NCBI GenBank assembly: GCA_963576725.1
Contig: OY755243.1
Span: forward strand, 75,538,106 to 75,602,105
DNA length: 64,000 bases
Direction of reading: 5' to 3'
Source of the DNA: Azorinus chamasolen
Lineage: Eukaryota > Mollusca > Bivalvia > Cardiida > Solecurtidae
Of the stretch, positions 34,901 to 42,216 are shown piece by piece; the stretch's first letter is position 1, and the number at the start of each line of letters is the position of its first letter. The position numbers and the translations under genes are program-made. The notes under the pieces are model-generated. The model was given only the letters and a program-made list of their open reading frames with translations, was not told where the DNA came from and searched no databases.

Positions 34901-37900
34901 TTCAGTAGGTAGAACAGGGGAAGGGTTATTAAATACTGTATAACTGGTTATTTTTGCGGGTGCAAATTTTTGCGGTTTGGGGTCTAAAATGGTACATATA
35001 ACTTATTTTTGAGATTTTAATTTTTGCGGATTTATGATCTTGGTCCCAGCAAAAGTCTTGCATATGTTCTATATTGTTCTACCATTGATGCCCCAAGAAT
35101 CTATTTATTGGTATTTCACATCCTAATTACTCGAACACAAAAGGATGGCAAACACACCTGTAACCTACCTGTTTTGATTGTCGGTCTCCCGGTGCCGCGT
35201 GTTTTTCACACTTCGTAAGGGCATCACATTAAACGGGTACACATCAATAGAATTAATTGTATAATAAGATTACTTGTGTTAACACCGCGAAATACCGCAA
35301 AAATTAGGTGTCCACGAAAATAACCAGTTATAAATATGGTATTCATAAGGTGAAGTGTTACCAGTAGTACAAACAAATTATTGTATTCCTTAGAACTGTT
35401 TTGGGAGTTTTCTGTATAAATTTCAACTTGCATTCAATTACTACCTAACAGACAAAGTCTATTTACCATTTTTGTCATACAAATGCTTTTTCATGCTTTT
35501 GCAAAACAAAGTAGATCCAGATCAGATGGCTGTGGTAGGAGCTGCTGATCAGGATCTGCTCTTCTTGCTTTAATACATGTAATATAAATCTGATTCTACA
35601 GTTTCTGCCATGGTCAAATATTCTCTTGTTAATAGATGTCGCTAGTAACTATTTGTATGGTCATTACTTCCCCTCTCCTTTTTGACCTTGATGTATGACG
35701 TTGACCTAATAATTCACCCCTAAAAATGTCCGCCTCCATAAGTTGCACATGCTTGGATATGTGCAATGGCTACAAATTCGTTACAAGACCCCCCCCCCCC
35801 CAAAAAAAAACAACAACGGAGGCATAAAAAAATGATATTCTACATTTGACAAGTTGGTTTTAATACAAGGTGTTATTGTAATTAATTCCTACTTACCTGG
35901 CTGGTTTTGGGACAAAAAGGTTCAGCCAGCGGGATGTGACATATGCCTTTCAGGGAAGGGTTAGAACCATCGTAAAATGTCTGAATACGACGATGAGTCC
36001 TGAAAAGATGAAATACGAATATAACTATCGCCATAAATACGCCCTCTACACCTTTGCACACAGAGAAGACCCAAATCTCTTTAAAATTTTCTTTCAGAGC
36101 ATCACATTGTCTAGTTTCTGATGAGAAACAGAGTTTCTTCAGGTCTCATTTCAATCCAAGCTGTTTGCATAGTTATCACATCCTAGTGAGCAAAGAGTTA
36201 AACCTTTCACTCAGATCTACCGATATGTTAATCCATATGCAAACAGAGAAGACCCTGATTAGACTGCTCTTAGAGGAGCCATCTGATCTGGGTCTACTCT
36301 GTTTGCATGGGTATGAAAATGCGTATGATCTGTGTCTTTTCTTTGCAAAAGCGTTAAAAGCATGGAGTAAAGGGTTAAATATTAATTTTGGACTTTTTTT
36401 GCCTTAACCCTTTCCCTCATATAAACGTATTTTCACGCATTTGCAAACAGAGTAGACCCAGATCAGACGGCTCCTATAGGAGCCGTCTGATCAGGGTCTG
36501 CTCTGTTTGCTTATGGAATTTGATAGATCTGTTTCTTTAGTTTCTTAAATGGCTGTACAATGTTCCACCTTCCATATTTCATTGTATCTATTTTGTTAAT
36601 GATAAGAGTAAGTACTAACTTCTTTACTACTACATGTATTTTGTCCAATAAGATTTCAGAAATTCACCTATATCAAAATATAAAATGGGAGCAAGATAGA
36701 ATCATGTTGAACTATGTTAAAGCGGCATCAACCAAGAGATTTGCCACAATTATAAGGAAAACTGCACTCACACCTGGCAGCTATGTTTGTTACAAATCAA
36801 AATACAGTAAATCTAGATCCTTTTAGGCAGGTGGCTGCTTAATGCATGGTGAAAGTCATGCAGTCTCAGAGGAGCTTTCTGAATGACTTTCAACATGCAT
36901 TAAGCTGCCAACGGTCTTATAGATTGATAATGATACATATTTACTGTAGATTGAAAATGTCTGGTCAAGGTTCACTTAAACTCTTTGTAAACAGAGTAGA
37001 CCTAGATCAGATGACTCCTTTATGGGACTGTCTTATTAGTGTCTGTTGTGTGTGCTTATGAAATTATAATAGGTCTGACTCTATAGTTTCTACCAATAAC
37101 AAACAATCCTGTGTACATGTGTACATATTCCATTATAAAAATTCAGCTAATACATATTCATGTCATTATTTCTTACATGAATATTCAGCAGGGAAAGGGT
37201 TAATCTATGTGTACCTGTCAATGAACTGGTCCAGGACTACAATATCTCCAGGGTGCATATTCTTCTGCAATGACCCACAGGCAGTAGTCACCAGAATGTG
37301 GGTACAGCCTTCTTCTTTCAGAGCCCAAATGTTTGCTCGGAAGTTGACATTACCAGGCATGATTGTGTGACCACGTCCATGTCTGAAATACAAATATTCG
37401 TTTAACCATTTCAACACTACACAAATAAGTGTCGAGAGAACAGATGAACTTCAAGGAACCATACAAATAAGTTCTAGATTACAGATGTTCAAGTTATCCG
37501 ATTTCTGATCTGGACAATTTCTTAAGTTCACAGCTTAATGCAGGTCTAAAGTAATGCTGCAAGCTCCTGTAGGAGCTTTCAGCATTACTTTAGATTTACA
37601 TTAAGCTGTCACATGCGTTTCTAGATATGCTTAATAGTGCATTTTAGAGCAATTCTGTTTTGTGAGGTTTGGAAAAACTGAACTTTTAGTTCGCGTTATC
37701 CCAAAGTTTGAGTTGTCCAAGTTCAAGATATCGAAATTCAACTGTATCAAATTTTGGAGCTACCGAGACATCGAGCCCAAACGGTTTCCTTAGCCTTTCA
37801 TAAACTCCTACCTTTTTAAGCTTTCCTAACAGAGTAGACCCAGTTTAGACAGCTCCTGTAGCAGTCGTCTGATCAGGGTTTGCTCTATTTGTTTTTAAAT

Positions 37901-40892
37901 TTATATAGATCCAACTTTACATTTTCTGCAAATAGCAAAACATCATTTTGTCATTATTCAATATTCATTAGGTAAAGGGTTAATTTATCACAGATTTATC
38001 TATAGTGTTGAAAGAGAAAGATATACTTCCGAAATGTTCTTCAATACAAACAAAGTAGACCCAGATCAGACGGCTCCTGTAAGAGCAATCTCGTCAGAGT
38101 CTGCTATGTTTGCTTATGGAATAATATACATTGAAGATCTGATTCAACATTTTCTACCATGGCCAAAATTTCCCTCGTTCATATGCCATTACAAAACTTT
38201 GTCTACTTAATATTCATGATGTGATTAGTTCTTACATGAATATTAATGAAGTAAAGGGTTAAAATTACCTTGACAACAAAACACAGTCCACATCCTGTAT
38301 ATTTCCTAGTATCAAAGCATCTGATGGCTGAAAAGAGAATTCCTTATTAATTATATCAATAGTTAAAGGTATTACAGTAAAACCTCTCTATAACGGCCAC
38401 TAATTTGTGTTAATTAGTTGGTATTTAGGGCAGGTGGCTGCTTAAAGCAAGGTGAAAGTAAAACAGAATGCTCCTATAGAATGCTCCTTGCTTTAAGCAG
38501 CCATCTGCCTTTAACACGAAATACTTTTGTAATTAAGTGTCCGTTATAGAGAGGTTTTACTTTATATCACTTTCTTAAACCTTTCCCTGTTTAATATTCA
38601 TAAAACAAATAATGATGTCATGAATATTAATTAGCTGATTTTTTATAATGGCATAAGTACACATGAACTGTAGTGTTAGACGTGCATAGTACTCATGTAA
38701 GAAATAAAGACAACATATGAATATACATTTGTAAATTAACTGAATTATTATACTGTCATATGAATATACATTTGAAAATTAACCATTTCCCTGTTCAGTG
38801 TTTATTAAACTTTATTTCAAATTTCAATACCTACTGAATATTCATGGCAAAAATAATTATAATCAAATATTGAAGATGCAATAGTGTAGCCATTTTAGAA
38901 AGTAAAGAAACATAGCTATCAAATTCTATAAGCAAACAGAGTAGACCCTGATCAGACGGCTCCTCTAGGAGCCGTCTGATCTGGGTCTACTCTGTTTGCA
39001 AATGCGCGAAAACACGTTTATAAATTTGAGGGAAAGGGTTAAATGAATTATTATACTGTCATATGAAAGGCAGGAAAGTTTTGCTATATGGCAGCAACTC
39101 TAGAATCAGACATATGTAATTCCACATGCAGACAGAGCAGATACTGATCAGATAAATCTTACAGGAGCTGTCTGATCTCGGTCTATTCTGTTTGAAAATA
39201 TGTGGAAATGTGTTTTTGTCAGGCGTAGAAAAGCATACCTATGGGGTAAAGGGTTAAGGGGATTCCACTGTATGTAATCTATTAGCTTTACCTACCTTAC
39301 CATAGGGAGTGTCTACAAATTTCTCTGTTTTATTTTTCAAGATGTCTGGATTACTCAGACCTGAACCGCCAATAATGCCAACCTGAAAAACATTGGATGT
39401 TATAACATACAACAATTACTCATACTTAACTTATGCATACAGTGTAGATCAAAATGAAAATGCTCTTTAACCCATTCCCTCATATTGACGCCTTTTGACG
39501 CCTCTGTAAAGGTCACTTTCTGAAATCATTGTGATAAATAGAGCATTTGCTCCATAGGAGCAAATGCTCTATTTATCACAATGGTTTCAAAACTGCAAAT
39601 TTCTAAAATGTTCCTTTTCACTAGTAAATGCTCCTTTTCGGTAGATTCAATAAAAGAGGTAGGATCTAACAAAAACATATGAGGGAATGGGTTAAGGAGC
39701 ATGTGGCAGACCGTTTCTGTTTTTTATGACTGATATATGCAAACAGTTTGGATTCAGACTGAGACTTGGCAAATACTGTAGATTCAAATAAACCTTTTCC
39801 CTCATATGGACACCTTTCAATGTATCTGTAAAAGTTACTTATTGAAACCATGATTCTGATAAATAGAGCATTTGCTCCATATGAGTAAATGCTGTACATT
39901 TTTGTATTTAGCAGATTGGAAAAAAACTACACAGTTGTAAAATTCTCCCTTTTTCTAGTAAATGTTTCTTTTGGTAAATGTATTCAAAGATGCTGGATCT
40001 AAAAATACCCTATGAACTTGAAGGAATGGGTTAACACCTATAATGCTCAGTATGCTGGGTTTTCAAATAGACCCTTCCAGACTTGAGATTGGGCTGTTTC
40101 ATGCAGATTTTGGAAGGGTAAGTTTCCATAAATTATAGAAGATGGCAAACTGCAGACCCTGATCAGAGGAATCCATTAGGAGCACTCTGATCTGGGTGTT
40201 CACTGTTTGCAGAGGCTATTTAATTTGGTTCCCGCATTGTAAGGTTTAAACCGGTCTTGAAAGAGCTCTTCCATTAATTCAATGAAATTATCAAAACAGT
40301 TAGTACCAAACCGACTGTAGCCGGGTAGAGATTGTGGTGAAATAAGTTGATAGGCTTTACCAAACCGACTGTAGCCGGGTAGAGATTGTGGTGAAATAAG
40401 TTGATAGGCTTTATTGTGTGGCTTGGTAGCTCAGTCGGCAGAGTGTTGGCATGGTAAGTCAGAGACCCTGGGTTTGAGTCGCAGTCGAGACACAACTTTT
40501 TCACCCGGTTACATTTGGCGCCTAACATAATTAACCCACAGGATGATTTATATGAAGATAATATGAAAATAATTTGTAATAATAAGGAACTCGTGGAGTG
40601 TTCTTTGAGTACGAATTCGGGACGGATTCTTGTGTAGAGGGGGTGTCTGTAGCCGGGTAGAGATTGTGGTGAAATAAGTTGATAGGCTTTACTGTGTGGC
40701 TTGGTAGCTCAGTCAGTAGAGTGGTGGCATGGTAAGCCAGAGGCCCTGCGTTTGAGTCCCAGTCGAGTCACAACTTCTTCACCAAGTTACACGACTAATC
40801 ATTAATTAATTGAGAGAGAAGGTTGGATGACCTAATAGTTTGAGGTAAACAGAGTAAATTAGCAGAAGGATTACCTTGACTTTAGTCGCCAT
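19937..40892 (-). CDS. MTAP: S-methyl-5'-thioadenosine phosphorylase, nine coding exons
   Basis: MTAP cleaves 5'-methylthioadenosine with phosphate to adenine and methylthioribose-1-phosphate in the methionine and polyamine salvage pathway; it is a cytosolic trimer. The coding exons are 40892-40875, 39382-39296, 38327-38269, 37382-37215, 35999-35897, 33539-33387, 25979-25893, 24036-23914 and 19978-19937. All introns are GT-AG and all junctions keep frame, giving 279 residues (human MTAP is 283). Visible family features are GIIGGSGL (phosphate loop, Ser at position 13), [10 protein letters not shown] (from residue 55), [39 protein letters not shown]-like VNMTTVPE, and TDYDSW with the purine-binding Asp residues. 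Nothing is missing or frameshifted. An acceptor (TTTCAG) ten bases upstream of the ATG implies at least one 5' non-coding exon to the right. Confidence 0.97.
20018..20606. mobile_element. MITE with about 110-bp inverted ends (intron 8)
   Basis: Left arm (about 20018-20135) and right arm (about 20480-20606) are inverted copies: TACTG.CCATTTCAATTTAC, CTGAATTTGAATYGA, CATCGTTTTTCAGGAACT. The middle is non-coding. Single copy in the window. Confidence 0.6.
20770..23268. mobile_element. 2499-bp DNA transposon, 14-bp TIRs, 5-bp target duplication
   Basis: Inserted in the family A MITE. TIRs are CAGTGTTCGAACTT at the left and its complement AAGTTCGAACCCTG at the right (one mismatch). GATCC is duplicated at 20765-20769 and 23269-23273, and the MITE consensus has it once. 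CAG-type ends suggest the hAT superfamily, although classical hAT duplications are 8 bp. Near each end are GAGTGGAAATTG and AATTTTGCCAG..GCCAGT subterminal motifs. No transposase was recognised; the ORF at 21026-21250 is weak. It carries a nested minisatellite element. Confidence 0.7.
21591..22952 (+). repeat. Minisatellite-bearing element, 120-160-bp units (type 3)
   Basis: Starts ACAAGATGTGTTTGTGAAAC and has about nine units marked by GTCACCCCTCAAA (about 21662, 21803, 21925, 22066, 22196, 22327, 22479, 22637, 22789). Each unit has TGACCTTTGACCCTGAAGGA, TGCAGCTTCATGAGATACAC and TTCAAAAGTTATGGCCAA. It ends with an ACAAACAGACAGG tract, a hairpin (GCCCCCCAGATCAGATCTGG) and GGGCATAAAAAG. Minus-strand frames are artefacts. 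A one-unit relative lies at 23503-23702. Confidence 0.75.
23405..23502 (-). mobile_element. MITE family C fragment
   Basis: Holds GACAGAGTAGACCTAGATCA, a shortened core and GTGTCTAATTCTGTAAT. Truncated on the right by the type 3 element. Confidence 0.4.
23503..23702 (+). repeat. Single-unit copy of the type 3 minisatellite element
   Basis: One unit (TGACCTTGAAGGTGACATTG, GCAGCTTTATGAGGTACATA, GGCTCAAAAGTTATTACC), then ACAAACGGACTGGGC and a terminal hairpin with CTGGGCATAAAAAC. It shows that the minimum unit number can be one. Confidence 0.65.
23735..23845. mobile_element. MITE family D core
   Basis: GGCAGGTGGCTGTTTAAAGC, then a palindrome CAGAAAGCTCCTAGAGGAGC and TTAAGCTGCCACCTG. The outer mariner-like ends are not clear. 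Confidence 0.6.
23914..24036 (-). CDS. MTAP: MTAP exon 8
   Basis: 123 nt encoding [20 protein letters not shown] through ...TLKANQ, which corresponds to the C-terminal helices of MTAP. Acceptor TTTTGTAG and donor GTAAAC; phase 0 at both ends. Confidence 0.95.
24064..24289 (+). mobile_element. Two family C MITE pieces (intron 7)
   Basis: 24064-24255 is a family C copy (TTTAACCCTTTCACTG to CAGATGGCCCCTACAGGAGG) lacking its right end. A second copy begins at about 24267 (ATCCCTTTCCACTATGAATA) and is cut at 24289 by the next element; its remainder resumes at 25636. Confidence 0.6.
24290..25637 (+). repeat. Minisatellite-bearing element, 145-bp units (type 4)
   Basis: Starts CAAGAGGGCCAAGATGGCCC and has about six or seven 145-bp units, each with TGACCTAGTGACCTAGTTTT, TTTTATCAAGACATTCATTC, CCAAGTTTCATGAAGATTGG and CTAGAGTGTTCACAAGG. 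It ends with GACGACGCACGACGGACGCC, then a hairpin (AGCTCACCCTGAGC..GCTCAGGTGAGCT) and AAAAATA. The CTCACCTG-type start at about 24315 pairs with the CAGGTGAGC end. A decayed start of the same type lies at 52412. Minus-strand frames of 68-74 residues are repeat artefacts. Confidence 0.8.
25636..25850 (+). mobile_element. MITE family C, right portion (continues 24267-24289)
   Basis: TAATGATGTCATGAATATTA, GGCCATGGCAGAAACTGTAG, an A/C core (CCCTGATCAGACAGCAGCCA, palindrome shortened), GTTTGCAAAGGTGC and a degraded AAAAAGGGTTA end. Confidence 0.65.
25893..25979 (-). CDS. MTAP: MTAP exon 7
   Basis: 87 nt encoding [20 protein letters not shown] then DSWKDDEAS. It holds the TDYD motif that contacts the purine base in MTAP. 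Acceptor CTCTACAG, donor GTAAGT, phase 0. Confidence 0.96.
26008..26240 (-). mobile_element. MITE family A, truncated, plus family E palindrome (intron 6)
   Basis: 26008-26155 is family A reversed (TTAACCCTTTCCTTTATATT, hairpin ACCCCTATAGGAGTCGTCTG, TTACTTTCTAAAATGGTTAC). 26174-26236 is a family E palindrome (CAGTTTGGACAGAGTTGATG to CATCTGGATCCAAAC). Confidence 0.55.
26584..28073 (+). repeat. Nested minisatellite element with about 173-bp units (type 6)
   Basis: Starts ACAAGAAACCGCCAATGTCG. Units contain GTCAACCTGGAAATTCTCTA, GACATGTAATG and CCACATGCCAAGTTTGGTTA (about 27656 and 27829, with a partial one at about 26700). It ends with GGACGGACGGACGGACAGAC, then a hairpin GCCTGGATTGCGAGCAATCC and GGCCAAAAACC. 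Another element (type 7) begins inside it at 26786. Confidence 0.65.
26786..27655 (+). repeat. Minisatellite array, about 147-bp units (type 7), without 3' end
   Basis: Starts CAAGAGATATTTGTAAAGCA. About six units each have GGTGACCTTGACCTTTGACC, TAGTGACCTCAAAAACAATA, GGGGTCATCTAGTTGTCATG, CAAGTTTGAAGATCC and TTGAGCAGTTATTGATC. The usual terminal hairpin is absent; the array runs directly into the type 6 unit. Confidence 0.7.
28200..29936 (+). repeat. Minisatellite element type 7, complete copy
   Basis: Starts CAAGAGATGTTTGTAAAACA then TGTATACCCCCC. About eleven 145-147-bp units follow. A (CCGA)n microsatellite (about 29804-29890) and the end hairpin ATACCCCC..GGGGGGTAT at about 29907-29934 close it. 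The host sequence on either side joins without a duplication. Frames reading PTDRPTDR are the microsatellite. Confidence 0.8.
29938..30470 (+). repeat. Tandem 163-bp units of the outer element
   Basis: Three full units and a partial one: GGACTTTAACCAAAACCTTA, GGGCATAATTCTGTCAAAAT, TTATGTACTCTTGCCTACAG, GTGATGGTGAACAAGTGTTC. The 66-residue frame at 30166-30366 is a repeat artefact. Confidence 0.75.
30471..32815 (+). repeat. Minisatellite element type 7, second complete copy
   Basis: Starts CAAGAGATGTTTGTAAAACA. About fifteen 135-147-bp units; some lack the ACCTTTGACC segment (near 31500, 31790 and 32065). It ends with a short CCGACCGACTGAC tract and the hairpin ATACCCCC..GGGGGTAT. Flanks TCTAAGTTAA and AAGGGGCATAATTC match one continuous host unit. 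Confidence 0.8.
33387..33539 (-). CDS. MTAP: MTAP exon 6
   Basis: 153 nt, 51 codons, including [18 protein letters not shown] and VNMTTVPE, the most conserved part of the family after the N-terminal loop. Acceptor TTCTAG, donor GTATGC, phase 0. The donor lies only 14-15 bases from the end of the nested repeat complex in intron 6. Confidence 0.96.
33683..33965 (+). mobile_element. MITE family B with triplicated right end (intron 5)
   Basis: Bounded by TTAA. It has GGCTATTTTTAGATCCAACC and a perfect long palindrome around GCTCCTTTAGGAGC (about 33792-33857). The right end AAAGTCGTCAATATGAGGGA plus AATGGGT is present three times in tandem (about 33880-33962). Confidence 0.75.
34010..34125. mobile_element. 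Family G palindrome (intron 5)
   Basis: CACCAAACCCTATGTTGC, CTTAAGAATCCTCTC, a short loop and the imperfect complement to CAGTTCGGTGAAAAA, followed by AAAGGAGTTATTCTTGAAAA as in the 19430 copy (there inverted). Confidence 0.6.
34234..34600 (-). mobile_element. Family A MITE flanked by an 86-bp direct duplication
   Basis: 34322-34510 is a family A copy (TTAACCCTTTCCCTCGTATA, core AGACTACAGGTGCAGTCTGA, ATTCAGTAGGTAGAACA). It lies between two near-identical 86-bp segments (34234-34319 and 34514-34599) that begin CATCTGATCAGGGTCTGC and end AAACAAGAG. Confidence 0.6.
34732..34929 (-). mobile_element. MITE family A, shortened
   Basis: TTAACCCTTTCCTTCATATA at the left and GTAGAACAGGGGAAGGGTTA at the right; the core is reduced to AGACAACAGGAGCAGTCTGA. 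The segment with TCCACCTTCCATATTTCATT is deleted. Confidence 0.65.
34938..35333. mobile_element. MITE with TATAACTGGTTATTTT ends (intron 5)
   Basis: Left end TATAACTGGTTATTTTTGCG (34939) and right end CGAAAATAACCAGTTATA (35316-35332) are inverted, with further GCAAATTTTTGCGG-type inverted matches inside. TA lies at both edges. The interior, with the 64-residue frame at 35024-35218, is non-coding. Confidence 0.6.
35455..35830. repeat. Family C relic and decayed minisatellite element
   Basis: 35455-35615 is family C reversed (TCATACAAATGCTTTTTCAT, GATCCAGATCAGATGGCTG, TCTACAGTTTCTGCCATGG). 35620-35830 has GACCTTGATGTATGACGTTG, CACCCCTAAAAATGTCC, a C-run then A-run, and GGAGGCATAAAAA. This is a worn single-unit relative of the type 3 elements. 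Confidence 0.45.
35897..35999 (-). CDS. MTAP: MTAP exon 5
   Basis: 103 nt encoding (R)[18 protein letters not shown] then [16 protein letters not shown], close to the FYDGS and [12 protein letters not shown] segments of known MTAP. Acceptor TTTTCAG, donor GTAAGT. It enters in phase 2 and leaves in phase 0. Confidence 0.95.
36024..36620. mobile_element. Cluster of family C and A MITE copies (intron 4)
   Basis: 36024-36095 is a C relic (CGCCATAAATACGCCCTCTA). 36198-36378 is a C/A copy (TTAAACCTTTCACTCAG, core GCTCTTAGAGGAGC, GGAGTAAAGGGTTAA). 36404-36605 is family A reversed with a perfect CAGACGGCTCCTATAGGAGC core and truncated far end (TTTTGTTAATGATAAG). Confidence 0.6.
36822..36930. mobile_element. 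MITE family D core (intron 4)
   Basis: TTTAGGCAGGTGGCTGCTTA, ATGGTGAAAGTCATGCAG, GGAGCTTTCTGAATGACTTT and GCATTAAGCTGCCAAC. The GCTCC of the left arm is lost. Confidence 0.5.
36960..37202 (-). mobile_element. MITE family C (intron 4, adjoins exon 4)
   Basis: GTAAACAGAGTAGACCTAGA, GATCTGACTC-type arm, CATTATAAAAATTCAGCTAA, TTCTTACATGAATATTCAGC, ending GGGAAAGGGTTAA at 37199-37202. Its end is 12 bases from the 37214 splice donor of MTAP exon 4. Confidence 0.65.
37215..37382 (-). CDS. MTAP: MTAP exon 4
   Basis: 168 nt containing [20 protein letters not shown] and [18 protein letters not shown]. The Arg-His pair and the TTAC segment contact phosphate and ribose in known MTAP structures. Acceptor TATTTCAG, donor GTACAC; phase 2 in and out. 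Confidence 0.97.
37440..38264. mobile_element. Family D core and two family C MITEs (intron 3)
   Basis: 37530-37622 is a D core (TTAATGCAGGTCTAAAGTAA, GCTCCTGTAGGAGCTTTC). 37786-37982 is C reversed (core GACAGCTCCTGTAGCAGTCG, AGGTAAAGGGTTAA end). 38030-38262 is C reversed (core GACGGCTCCTGTAAGAGC, TGAAGTAAAGGGTTAA end), ending only a few bases from the exon 3 donor. Confidence 0.6.
38269..38327 (-). CDS. MTAP: MTAP exon 3
   Basis: 59 nt encoding [19 protein letters not shown] plus AG of the next Arg codon. Acceptor TTTTCAG, donor GTAATT. Confidence 0.95.
38373..38566. mobile_element. MITE family D, full length (intron 2)
   Basis: TACAGTAAAACCTCTCTATA at the left and its complement TATAGAGAGGTTTTACT at the right. 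The interior has GCAGGTGGCTGCTTAAAGC and a damaged core (GCTCCTATAGAATGCTCC). Confidence 0.7.
38577..39258 (+). mobile_element. MITE family C with a family A copy inserted (intron 2)
   Basis: C: 38577 (CCTTTCCCTGTTTAATATTC) to 39258 (TGGGGTAAAGGGTTAA), core AAATCTTACAGGAGCTGTCT. A: 38779-39042, bounded by TTAA, with a perfect CAGACGGCTCCTCTAGGAGC hairpin. A 23-bp segment TGAATTATTATACTGTCATA plus TGA is present on both sides of A. Confidence 0.65.
39296..39382 (-). CDS. MTAP: MTAP exon 2
   Basis: 87 nt encoding [20 protein letters not shown] then KFVDTPYGK. The glycine-rich loop with Ser is the phosphate site of the family. Acceptor TTTTTCAG. The donor after AAG is GTAGGT; the alternative donor five bases earlier would break the frame. 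Confidence 0.96.
39467..40034 (-). mobile_element. Two family B MITEs (intron 1)
   Basis: 39467-39695 is a full copy bounded by TTAA with a perfect palindrome around GCTCCATAGGAGC. 39790-40034 is a decayed copy (ATTTGCTCCATATGAGTAAA) ending GGAATGGGTTAA. A family E half (CAAACAGTTTGGATTCAGAC) lies between them. Confidence 0.7.
40035..40300. other. A/C-type hairpin relic, otherwise unassigned
   Basis: 40148-40210 has CAAACTGCAGACCCTGATCA and GATCTGGGTGTTCACTGTTT with a degraded centre. No other structure seen. Confidence 0.35.
40304..40790 (+). mobile_element. tRNA-Thr-like SINE, two heads and repeated 5' units (intron 1)
   Basis: A 54-bp unit (TGTAGCCGGGTAGAGATTGT, GGTGAAATAAGTTGATAGGC) occurs at about 40304-40359, 40358-40413 and, as the shared part, 40648-40692. 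Two of these run into tRNA-like heads at 40417-40494 and 40695-40772. The second head has a 7-bp acceptor stem (TGTGGCT/AGTCACA), a D arm TGGTAGCTCAGTCAGTAGAG, an anticodon loop ATGGTAA (anticodon GGT, Thr) and a T loop TTTGAGT. Mismatched T and anticodon stems argue for a SINE rather than tRNA genes. Confidence 0.6.
40875..40892 (-). CDS. MTAP: MTAP exon 1 (first coding exon)
   Basis: 18 nt encoding MATKVK, followed by donor GTAATC. The ATG is preceded on the minus strand by CTATTTCAG and ATTATTACA, so this exon appears to have an acceptor of its own and the transcript should begin further right. Confidence 0.88.
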
Positions 40893-40974
40893 TGTAATAA
40901 TCTGAAATAGATAAAACTTGCATGAAAATGTTTGTCAATTAGTAAACTGGACAAAAATATAAACACTAGATGTG

Positions 40975-41465
40975 GATAACCCTTTACTCCAGGAATATTA
41001 ATTTAAGATATAGTTACAACATGAATTTTAATCAGGTGATCTCTTATAATTAATAGCATGCAAATGAAATCCTATGCATTTTGTGTCTTGGCAAAAACTG
41101 TATACAGTAATCAGATCTATATTATTCCATAAGCGAACAACCACTAAGATGGTTCCTACGGGAGCTATCAGACCTGGGTCTACACTGTTTGTAAAAGTTT
41201 TAACCCTTTGCTCAATATGCACTTCTATGCCCTTGCAAACAGAGCAGACTCAGATCAAACGGCTCCTACAGGTCCTCTGATCAGAGTCTGCTCTGGTTGC
41301 TTATGGAATTATAATAGATCTGACACTATACATTTTCAACTTATACAAAATTTCCTGTGCATATATGCCATTATAAAAATTCAGCTAATAAATATTTATG
41401 ATGTCATTATTTCTTACATGAATATTCATGGAATAACGGGTTAAAAGGCATATTTATGGAGTAAA
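40975..41465. mobile_element. Family C MITE interrupted by another family C MITE
   Basis: Outer copy: 40979-41203 (ACCCTTTACTCCAGGAATAT, core GATGGTTCCTACGGGAGCTA, TTGTAAAAGTT) resumes at 41441 as AAAAGGCATATTTATGGAGT. Inner copy: 41200-41444, reversed, bounded by TTAA, core AACGGCTCCTACAGGTCC. Confidence 0.65.
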
Positions 41466-41584
41466 GATGTATGCTCCTTGACCGTATTTGGATAATATGT
41501 CATCTGTTTTTCCAACAAACACTTCATGCAAAAAGTGATTGGATAATTTTAGCACTACATAGTACATATACAAATGAAATATTG

Positions 41585-42216
41585 TTAAACCTCTCTACAA
41601 TGACCATCTACCAGACGACTGTTTCTTGGTATTTACAGCAGGTGGTAAATTTTAAAATATCAACCCTTCCCTTCATATAAATGCCTGTTTTCACTCCTTT
41701 ACAAACAGAGTAGACCCAAATCAGCTGGTTCCTGTACAGTGTAGGAGCCATCAGATTAGGGTCTGCTTTCTTTGCTTATTAAATTATAATAGATCTGACT
41801 CTACAGCTTCTTCAAATACCAAAATACTGTGTACATAATTATGCCATGATAAAAATTCAGCTAAAACATATTCATGAAGTCATGAATATTCTTACATGAA
41901 TCATCCAACAGTGAAAGGAGAATTTAAAGAAGAAATTTTATTCAGAAAGCTTTCTGCATTCCTTTCCATTAATTGTGCTACCCTTTACTCCATAAATACA
42001 CCTTCCTACGCCTTTGAAAATAGAGTATACCCAGACCAGAAGGCGTCTGATTAGGGTCTGCTCTGTTTACTTATAGTATAATATATATCTGTTTCTACAA
42101 TTTCCGCCATTGCCAAAAGGTCTTGTGTTCATGTGCCATTATCAAAAATAATCTAATTAATATTAATGATACTATTGCTTCTTACATGAATATCCATGGA
42201 GTAAAGGGGTTAAATT
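41585..42216. mobile_element. Family D pieces and two family C MITEs
   Basis: D left end at 41585-41650 (TTAAACCTCTCTACAATGAC, AGCAGGTGG) and D core remnant at 41944-41980. Between them is a C-type copy (41660-41915, core GTTCCTGTACAGTGTAGGAG). 41981-42216 is family C reversed (ACCCTTTACTCCATAAATAC to GGAGTAAAGGGGTTAA). Confidence 0.55.

Noticed and set aside
37119..37370. 83-residue plus-strand frame
   Set aside because: Antisense to MTAP exon 4, which has strong family motifs on the minus strand.
40417..40772. Two tRNA-Thr genes
   Set aside because: Both have mismatches in T or anticodon stems and are embedded in a repeated unit, which points to a SINE.
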